A DNA stretch of 64,000 bases from Phellopilus nigrolimitatus. Lineage: Eukaryota > Basidiomycota > Agaricomycetes > Hymenochaetales > Hymenochaetaceae. The DNA lies in assembly GCA_021029095.1 (NCBI GenBank), contig JAJOHG010000083.1:53732-117731 (forward strand). Direction: 5' to 3'. The notes below the pieces were generated by a model that was not told where the DNA came from, ran no database searches, and was given only the letters and a program-made list of their open reading frames with translations. This document shows positions 56,801 to 64,000 of the stretch, piece after piece; position 1 is the first letter of the stretch; every line of letters starts with the position of its first letter. The position numbers and the translations under genes were made by a program.

Positions 56801-58179
56801 GGTTTCTCATCCTCGCTCAGGTTGTCGTGGTCTGCGTTTGGAGATGGGTCGCTGTCCGAGTATGAAGTTTCGATCTCGCCTTCAGATTCTCTTGATGTCA
56901 TGATACGAGAGGACGCGTTGGTGACCATTTCGGCACGGAAGAGTGATATGTCTTCGAGAAAGTCTTTCTGGTATAGTAGGGCACCATACATTAATACAGC
57001 GATCGCTGCCTAAGAAGCCAGGTCATGTGAGCGGACATTAGACTATCCAAAGATGAGAACACGTACAATGATACAGAGCGATGCCAGCATAGTCTCATAA
57101 GTCATAGTTGCCAGAGAAGAGACCTATCGCAAACGAAAGCGTGAGCCGTCGAATACAATAGATAAAGCGCATTTGAATAGCTCACATGGCGTACAACAGC
57201 TGCGTCGTAGACATAGTATGCGATTGATCCAAACCGATAATAAATGCGCTCTTCGATGACAATAGCGAGCTTGAAGGTTGTTAAAGCCTATCACCGCAGC
57301 GGGTATGTTAACAGATCATGGTAGCACGAAATGGAGCAGACGCACGATAGTCACAAGGTGTACTCCAATTGCAGAGAACTCATTAATAATTACTCTGACC
57401 CCTGAGGCGAGTGACTGCACTTGCAGTGGCGGCGCGAACTCTGAGTCCGCGCCTGTGATTACGAAGGACGGGTCGACGTTGGCGGCCTCAAAGACCAGCT
57501 CTGCGTCGGCGTCCTCGGTGGCATTTCCCGCGTGTGCGACAATGTCCGCAGCAAGCGTTGGGGTCGACAGAGTGGCATCGGACGGCGTGGTGTCGGACGG
57601 TGTAGCATCAGACAGCGTGGCATCGGTAAACGCCATGGGTTGTTCGACGTGAGCGGCATACGCCTTCTCAACGTCGGCAACCCCGGCGGGTATACCCATG
57701 CCAGCGTCATCAGAGACCGTGATAGATGTGTAGTTACCGTGTGCGCAGTGTTCGTCGACTGACTCCGGAAGCTCGAGGAGCTCGATGACGGGCGGGGACG
57801 AGAAGCATGCGGGGGTGGCAAAGGCTTGTCCAATATTGTCGTACGGCGTGTATTCCGGGTGCCTAGATGCGTAGTCCGATGCGAGGGTAGAAGACGGTGC
57901 AGGGGTGGGTCCGAGGGAGGTGGCAAGGTCCTCGCCGCCGCATTGGAACAGGGTGGAGAGGAAGTCCGCGTTGACTGACTGGGTGGCAAGGTCTAGCACC
58001 GGGTCGCTCTTGAACGACTGCGCACCGTACAGGGTCTGTGCAAACGAGTACGAGGTGTCGAAGTCATACTTGTCCACATAGCCGGGCTGGCGGACGTGGA
58101 GGGCGCGGTCGTCGTTGACGGGGGGAACGAGGGACAGGACGAGGGAGAGAGTCGGGGCGAATCCCCGGAGGAACACCAT
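53836..58179 (-). CDS. Large acidic Ser/Asp-rich multi-exon membrane protein, unknown function
   Basis: The start at 58179 gives MVFLRGFAPTLSLVLSLVPP, a likely signal peptide. The first exon is polar and acidic with YSFAQTLYGAQSF and ends in hydrophobic GVHLVTIVRL. Further small exons add hydrophobic parts (SLCIIAAIAVLMYGALLYQ; EIYALFCFVL). A second copy of the PTLAADIVAHAGN...EDADAELVF segment lies in a middle exon. The last exon (from about 55434) is over 500 residues of Ser/Asp/Glu/Pro low complexity with a basic patch (WVKRLANRRGGGGPARKRA) and ends with Cys/Arg-rich repeats (RCCEECGRND, YRCCEDHSRVERR). It could be one gene or two fused predictions; the exon phases I checked support one. 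No family recognised. Confidence 0.55.
55776..56247. repeat. 118-bp minisatellite, four tandem copies
   Basis: Copies start at 55776, 55894, 56012 and 56130, each beginning CCTTTACTCGAACGCATG, and are almost identical (single-base differences such as GACGCTATC/GACGATATC, GGCTGCG/GGCTACG and TATTAACG/TATTAGCG). On the gene's coding strand each unit contains CTTGATCTACAAG|GTACGT, a perfect splice donor, and GAGTAAAG, a possible acceptor, so the array spans an exon 3' end plus intron of the acidic protein gene. Confidence 0.93.
56473..56610. repeat. Internal duplication inside the acidic protein gene (partner at 57431-57570)
   Basis: About 138 bp recur at 57431-57570 in the same orientation, roughly 90% identical. 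Shared blocks include GAGTCCGCGCCTGTGAT, TCGACGTTGGCGGCCT, GACCAGCTCTGCGTCGGCGT and GCGTGTGCGACAATGTC. Both copies are in frame in the coding strand and encode PTLAADIVAHAGN...EDADAELVF...ITGADS-like peptides. Confidence 0.88.
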
Positions 58180-58801
58180 GTTTCCCGGGCTGCTGTTGAG
58201 AGTGCTTCGAGTGGAGAGTGGTTTCTGCTGCTGGGGGAGATGGGAGAACGAGGTCAAGAAAGGAATGAGGGAGACGGGAGTGGCAGGCAGGTATTTATGG
58301 GCAGCGAGAATTATGTCAGGAACGCGCTCTCGGAAGCGCAACAAGACGCGTCGGTGGCGGGAATTTCCCTGTTTTGGACAGACTTCTTCCACTTGATGAC
58401 ATGCATGACGTCTCCCGTGACGCAGGCATTCGATCACGATGGAACGGAATCAAATCCTCGGACTTTGCGAGACTGTACCACTTCGGTATTGCCATGTTGC
58501 ATGCAGCACATTTGAATCGCGAGTGGAATAAGAGTGTTAGAGCATATCGCAAATGTAAAGAGTACGTCAAAAATCACTAACCATTTCGTTCATCTACGAC
58601 CAAAAATTCAGCGATAGATCTCGAGCTTACTTGAACATCTGCCTGCTCGTTCGCTGCTTACCACTGCTTACTGGAACGTTTGCCTCTTCTTTAATTCACA
58701 TGGGACCGATGCACGATCGCTCAAGCTCTTTCGATTAGATATTTCACAGCAACCCAACCTGCATATATCCTACAGCTTTCCATTCATTCCAGTTCGACTC
58801 C
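58180..58801. promoter_or_regulatory. Upstream region of the acidic protein gene
   Basis: About 620 bp between the acidic protein start and the tautomerase stop, both on the minus strand. No supported ORF; likely promoter on one side and 3' UTR on the other. Confidence 0.4.
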
Positions 58802-59486
58802 TTACTTTTTGAAGGCAATTCCGGCAGTTGTGCTCTTGTAGCTAAGGGAAAGCGCGAGATTAGACGATACAAAGCTGCTGCTTGCGCAAAAACGGTATTT
58901 CGGCTCACCCGAGATTCTCCCATCCAGGATCAATGAACGAGCTAAGATAGTTGACAAGGGTCGATCAATAAGACGTGACCCAAAGCTTGCAAGGGAAGAT
59001 AACGCACATGTATCCACGATCGTCTTTTATTCCCAATTTCTCTCCGAAGAAGCCGAAGAGCGCCTTGCTATACTTGATGTTCGCCTGCGGGTTGATATTT
59101 CCCAACGATACTTAAATTGTATCGAAAAGGGTCGACAACATCCAGAAAACGCCAGAGCCGATAATCACACATGACTCACCACATTCAAGAGGAACGCAGG
59201 TTCAAAGGTGCCCCCAAAAGTGAGGAACTCATCGTAGTTGTAGTTGACCGAGATGAGCGCCTCGGACTTCCCCGAGAGCCTCTGCGGCAACCTACATACG
59301 ATCGTATCGTTGAGATCGCTCAATGACAACTTGATAGTCTGAATCTTTACTTTGGAGAATTCAAGTGCGAACGACCTCGCGTCATCAATCTGGGTGCGAA
59401 CAGTGTTCGCGCGATGAAGCTCTATGGTCACGCGTGCAGTTGGAGGGGCTTGCCTTAACGTTGGTTGTAAGCTGGAGACCGGGCAT
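58802..59486 (-). CDS. MIF-type tautomerase, possibly degenerate
   Basis: The start at 59486 reads MPGLQLTTNVK; Pro2 would be the catalytic base of the MIF/tautomerase superfamily. Exons continue IDDARSFALEFSK, then SEALISVNYNYDEFLTFGG and FEPAFLLNV, then NINPQANIKYSKALFGFFGE and KLGIKDDRGY, then ISFIDPGWENLG and YKSTTAGIAFKK. Every block has its MIF counterpart. Intron 1 has a GC donor (AAG|GCAAGC). Exon 3 does not fit cleanly: GTTGCCGCAGAGGCTCTCGG gives the expected VAAEALG only if one G of the GGGG run at 59270-59273 is ignored, and the exon 3/4 junction is off by one base. Downstream acceptors could restore frame at the cost of conserved residues. Fungal members are intracellular enzymes of uncertain substrate. 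Confidence 0.72.
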
Positions 59487-59655
59487 GATGCGGGTGCAGC
59501 AGGGGAACGAGTAATGTGGGTTGGATGATAGGTGAGCTTATATACTAGGGTTCCAGGGCTGACCTTGAGACATCCAACCATGTTGGACCTGAAGCTCACA
59601 ATGTTATCCCTATCTAACGGTCTTCTTGACAAAGATAGTCTTCTCGGGAACAGTG

Positions 59656-60353
59656 TAGTGTTGCCAAAGTTTGGTTTGGTCCGGTTTTCAGCCTTTTTGC
59701 TGAAAACCGAAACCGAACCTCCGGTTCGGTTCGGAGATTTTGGCCAAACCGAACCAAAGTTACCAAACCGACCCAAACGGTTTGGGTCGGTTTGGTTCGG
59801 TTTTTAATCGGTTCGAAACAGTTTAGCATACAACTTTTGTAAGAAAGCTAGGTAGATGTATTATTTTCAAGCTAGTGCTATGTCAGTAGCATTGGGAGAG
59901 CAAAACCGTCAATTTTTGATGGTCCGAGTAAGTCAAGGTAGAAATCAGTTATTAAAAGGATACGTACTAGAACCTGTGTCAACCTCCACTTCAAAAAGGA
60001 TCACTGGCCCCATAGCCGCCACCCACAAAGTAGAAATTATTCCAGCCTTGTACCCGCCTTCAGGATTTGGACAGGCATGCTTGTTTACAAAAAGTTGATA
60101 CAAAAAGGAAGCTTTTCATAGAGTAATCAGAGCTCAGCTCGTTTCAGACATCACATTGTCGGTGGGTGCAGCTCAAAATAAATTGGCCGGTTTGCGGTTT
60201 AAACTCGGTTCTCAAACGGTTTCCAAAAATTCAAAATGCTCAAACCGCAAACCGAACGCGCGGTTCGGTTCGCAAAATTTGGCCAAACCGAACCGAAACC
60301 CTCGGTTTGGTTCGGTCTCAAACCAGATTTGGGTAGATTTGGGACCAAACTAT
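59656..60353. mobile_element. Second, composite copy of the TAGTGTTGCC hAT-type MITE
   Basis: The left end (from 59656, TAGTGTTGCCAAAGTTTGGT) matches the reverse complement of the right end of the 52039-52351 element over about 75 bp, including GTTTTCAGCCTTTTTGCTGA. The right part (about 60187-60353) matches the reverse complement of that element's left part, up to GGGACCAAACTA, but the last 10-11 bases are degenerate. Between them is about 350 bp not found in the other copy. Flanks GAACAGTG (59648-59655) and GGACAGTG (60354-60361) agree at 7 of 8 bases. It ends about 170 bp upstream of the glutamate kinase start. Confidence 0.65.
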
Positions 60354-60525
60354 GGACAGTGCACAAATCTCAAGTTGTAAAAATGTACAGAGGCTAGAGG
60401 GAGACCGCAAGGCCGAATAAAGCCGGTATTAATATTTACAGTCGTGGGAATGTAATTCTGACTCGTCAGACGCGTCGAAGCGCGTCACAATCCACTCCCA
60501 CCTCGTTCTATACCATCCAAAGCGT

Positions 60526-62431
60526 ATGGCGCGAAATAAACATGGGACACTCCCTTGCACGATCGTTATAAAACTAGGTATATCCGTGCAAATGTCTTGT
60601 TGTTTTGCTTTGATCAAACCCGTGTCTGGATTGCAGGCACCTCGTCTATCGTTCACGAGACTACACACCAGCCATTACTCTCCAGGCTCTCTGCGATAGT
60701 GGAAACCGTCTTGAGACTGAAATCGGAAGGACATAAAGTTGTTCTCGTTAGCTCGGGAGCCATAGGTGTCGGGTTGAAGTCCATGAATCTGGGTAGCAGG
60801 CCGAAAAACCTTGCGGGAGTCCAGGTACGTCACGGTCGATCTGCAATTGCTACAAGTATACTAAATGAAGCATCAAAGGCCTTAGCAGCCATTGGCCAAG
60901 GCAGACTGATTGCACTATGGGACAACTTATTCGGCCAGCTTGGCCAGCCTATTGCCCAGATCTTGCTTACTCGAGGTGATATAGCTGATGTTCGTAACAT
61001 CGCCTTGCGAACAGATTTTCTTTCTTATATTGAATGCCTAGAGGACCAGGTATCTGAATGCCGTGAATACCCTCTCGGAACTCTTGTCCATGGGTGTTGT
61101 ACCTATCGTGAACGAGAATGACACGATCTCTGTCAGCGTAAGTCTCTTCGTTTTATAATCTATGCCGAAGATGCGCATACATATGCGGTTTCGTATAGGA
61201 AATAAAATTTGGAGACAACGACACTTTGTCAGCTATCACGTCGTCGATGCTTCATGCAGACTATCTCTTTTTGTTGACGGATGTCGATGGCCTATATACG
61301 ACGAACCCTCGCAAGGATCCATCTGCGAGGCCAATCGATGTTGTTACGTCTATACAAGATATTCGCGCTCAAGGTAAGCATCTCACACGAAAACTAAATT
61401 CATATCTCAAAGACCGCCACAGTTAGCACAAAAACGCTTGGGTCGAAACTCGGCACTGGTGGGATGGAAACTAAACTTATTGCTGCTGAAATTGCCACCG
61501 CCGCTGGCGTCACTACCATCATCTCTTCCAGCGTACACCCCGAGCGAATATTTGAAATCATCGAATACAATACACAGTATGCCGTTGCCTCGTCTACTCC
61601 GACGATGCTCCAAGAACCTCTCTCGGAGCGCGCAAGTCCCGTGTTCGAACATTTTACTCCGAAAAAAGATGATGGCAACCTCTTAGCAGAGCGCACACCC
61701 TCTCCTCAGAGAGCCGCAGTCCCTCGTCCACCTCACACCATGTTCACGCCTGCAGAAGCACCGCTCCGAGATCTCAAGTCTTGGACGTCGCATACCCTGG
61801 CCCCATCAGGGAGCGTTATCGTCGATGCGGGAGCTCATCTCGTCCTTTCGCGGCGCGATTCAGGTGGGCGGCTTCTCCCAGCAGGCGTACTTGATGTCAA
61901 GGGCACATTCGCATCTGGCCAGGGTGTCCGGATTGTGGTACGGAGGAGGCGTGAGGGCGCACCACCTGTCGAAGAAACAGATGTGACCACTGCTCTGGCA
62001 AGGGCAACGTTGGCGGCATATGCACGTGGCTCACCCATAGAGACGCAGCCTAGCACACCGACACTGCTCCCTGCCGCATCCATGTCATCTTCGATAATGT
62101 CTTTGGAACAATTCTCCCGTTCTGAATTGCCAGATAGCACGCAAGCCGTATCAACGCAAACACAATCCTCAACGGTGTGGGAGGATGAGCATCATGATAA
62201 AGAAGAGGAAGACGTGGACGATGGATGGGAACTATTCGAGGTCGGACGAGGGCTTGCGAATTACAACTCGGCGCAGATCAAGCGCGTAAAAGGGATGAAG
62301 AGGTGAGCGTCTCCTGTAAAACACTTTCTACACATGCTAAACGACCGTTCAGTTCAAACATTCCCCATGTTTTGGGCTATGCGGACTCTGAATACGTAGT
62401 CGAAAATATTACCATTAGGATATCTCCATGA
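60526..62431 (+). CDS. PRO1: Glutamate 5-kinase (proline biosynthesis)
   Basis: Several exons, the first 60526-60577 ([18 protein letters not shown]) joined to [98 protein letters not shown] and GLYTTNPR are amino-acid kinase landmarks; [20 protein letters not shown] is the glutamate kinase signature. The enzyme phosphorylates glutamate at the gamma position, first step to proline. A PUA domain follows ([40 protein letters not shown]) but is split by an acidic Ser/Thr-rich insert of about 70 residues ([18 protein letters not shown]) before [15 protein letters not shown]. The tail [20 protein letters not shown] is typical. Stop at 62429-62431. Confidence 0.94.
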
Positions 62432-63469
62432 TAGAAAGTAATGTTGCATCCGTCCTCTATCAGAACACCAATGTATCTGCTGCATTCCTGACTTATCTCC
62501 GTTAAAGTCGCACTAGCATTTGTTTATATCGATACAATCATATCCCATTGACTTAGGTGTCTGCTCAACCTGTGATTCCGGTTTATCAATCCACGGGGGC
62601 GGGAGCAGCCTCCGGTTCGCCCTTTAGGGTCTCTTCTAATATCGCCCCTGCAGCTCTTCGCTCTCCGAGAGACGGTTTGGGCGCCTTGGATGAATAGCCC
62701 ACGCCTACGAAATCCAGTGAATGCCATGATATCTCCAAGAAAAGCCGAGCAAAACTTACCGAGGCTAGGGTATTGGAGGGGAGTCTCGATGCTCTTTACA
62801 GGAAGGGTCGATAGATCTAAAGGAAAAGATGGGCCTATCCAGGCATTGCGGATTTCATGGTCTCTTTGATTAGTAGTCAGTCAACTGTCGAGCTTTCATG
62901 GGGGTGCGAAGAAATTTGAGGAAATTTGGACTTGCTTGCGCTGCTCGTTCAGGTATCATTTAGGTTGTGTTACGCGAACGCATTCGGAGGGTCAGGAATC
63001 CTTACCTGCTCCCTTGTCAGAGGGTGGACCAGGACGCTGTGCAGAGATTGGAGTGCATTCGAGTTTGAATCGTAAACGAAATGCAGGCTATTGTTTAAAT
63101 CTGACCTAAGATCGCCGCGGTTCAGGCAAAGATACGAGAAAACAGCTGCGAAGGATTCGGCTGGACACCAGATCTCATATGAGCCTGCGAGGATGGTTCA
63201 ATCCTTGCCGAACACCTTCTATGTCAGTCTAAGTTTTATTACCAGCTGGGTGAGGCCCGATGGGTCCTGTGTTCACTCGATGAAGAGGCACCGCGATGAA
63301 TGCCCCGTCACGCCTGAGACGCAGAACAGAGTCGCGAAGAGCAAGAGCGGCCTTGTGTTGCGCGTCATTGCGCTGAAGGAAATAAATGTCTGTCGATAAC
63401 GAGTCAGATCAAAAGTTTATTCATTTTATTTTGGAATACGATAACTTCGATTAGTCTCTTGCATCCACA
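62432..63469. other. Region without a supported gene
   Basis: Frames such as 62524-62727 (-) and 63091-63399 (+) show no recognisable motif or reliable splice pattern. The start contains the 3' UTR of the glutamate kinase gene. Confidence 0.45.
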
Positions 63470-64000
63470 ATGAGTAACAGAGAATATGCTCACGGAAGTG
63501 CCACTCCCTTGCCAATAAAAAGTATTATTAGCAACAGTGCAGCATTTTGGCAGACGATTGGAGAAGGGAGCTTAAATACAAAAGTCACGGTAAAGCTCAC
63601 TTAATTTCGTTGTCGAGGACATATCGTACGTCGGAAGAAGGTGTTTGAGCCATGTTTTCCTCACCGACGAGAATCTGCATTTTCGAGGTGAGCTATGTCT
63701 CTTATCTTTGCAGCTGTTGACGTTCTGTAGTCAAGCAGAGATGAAGCGGGCGCCGTCTCGAATGCGTGAGATACGAACGCGTCAGAATTGCTCTATATGG
63801 TTGAGGAGGCGCTTCGTCCGCAGACCGGGTGGACATGTAGATGGTACAATTGCGAACACGCCTCGATTTGTTCTCCCGTTAGCAAATCTTCCAAAACCCA
63901 TGGAATCGAGTTCGTCAAATCAATGGTGTGGGAAAAAATAGGTTTGCTGCCAGTTGTGGAAAGACTGCTTCTTCCCGACTCTATCTTGTCTTCGGCATAA
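63470..64000 (+). pseudogene. Possible small gene at the window edge, one in-frame TGA
   Basis: A candidate reads MSNREYAHGSATPLPIKS from 63470, spliced via GTAAAG and an AG acceptor to VFEPCFPHRRESAFSR and then DEAGAVSNA, TGA (63767-63769), DTNASELLYMVEEALRPQTG, WTCRWYNCEHASICSPVSKS and an end LPDSILSSA at 63998-64000. The frame is consistent apart from the TGA. No family recognised; the C-x4-C-x5-C pattern (CRWYNCEHASIC) is only suggestive. Low confidence. Confidence 0.25.

Overview
The window is a stretch of fungal nuclear genome, almost certainly from an agaricomycete basidiomycete. Nearly every gene is cut by several 50-60 nt introns. Proteins largely confined to basidiomycetes (DUF6533 membrane protein, DUF6593 protein, a probable DUF6697 protein, an F-box relic) lie among widely conserved eukaryotic housekeeping genes. 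Genes sit on both strands with short spacers, and I see no operons, rRNA, CRISPR or phage genes. I recognised no tRNA gene by eye.

Layout. 1-8 kb: an 874-bp non-autonomous hAT-type element with an 8-bp target duplication, an SPFH/band-7 protein gene (-), a tandem duplication in a gene-poor stretch, a coiled-coil DUF6697-like gene (-) and a 162-bp fold-back hAT MITE just upstream of its start. 8-18 kb: a serine-rich single-pass membrane protein (+), a short-chain dehydrogenase (-), a 256-aa conserved hypothetical (+), a DUF6533 membrane protein (-) and an NmrA-like gene (+) whose frame is broken twice. 18-33 kb: housekeeping genes, many in divergent pairs: mitoribosomal S33 (-) / SUV3 helicase (+); NatC subunit Naa35 (-) / endonuclease III (+); the bifunctional thiamine gene THI20 (-); a small Zn2Cys6 protein (-); mitochondrial tryptophanyl-tRNA synthetase (-) / Pol I subunit RPA34.5-like (+). 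34-50 kb: ADA3/NGG1 (-), an SLC41/MgtE-like cation transporter (-), a sterol glucosyltransferase (+), a Hos2/HDAC3-type deacetylase (-), PRPP synthetase (-), a DUF6593 protein (+) and PER1/PGAP3 (-). 50-64 kb: a more repetitive, decayed region with an F-box pseudogene, two related hAT MITE copies, an unknown 217-aa ORF, a large acidic multi-exon membrane protein carrying a 4 x 118-bp minisatellite and an internal duplication, a MIF-type tautomerase with frame problems, glutamate 5-kinase, and an unresolved edge.

Genes that could act together: S33, SUV3 and the mitochondrial TrpRS serve mitochondrial gene expression; ADA3 and Hos2 serve chromatin acetylation and deacetylation; PRPP synthetase, THI20 and glutamate 5-kinase are primary metabolism. 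Their proximity is probably ordinary gene order, not a cluster. The strongest unusual signals are five GC-AG introns inferred from frame and family conservation, three (probably four) hAT-type MITEs of which three lie within about 175 bp upstream of a start codon, a 21-nt microexon holding an SDR active site, a minisatellite that copies a splice donor and acceptor, and three genes with broken frames. I did not find a convincing new multi-gene system.
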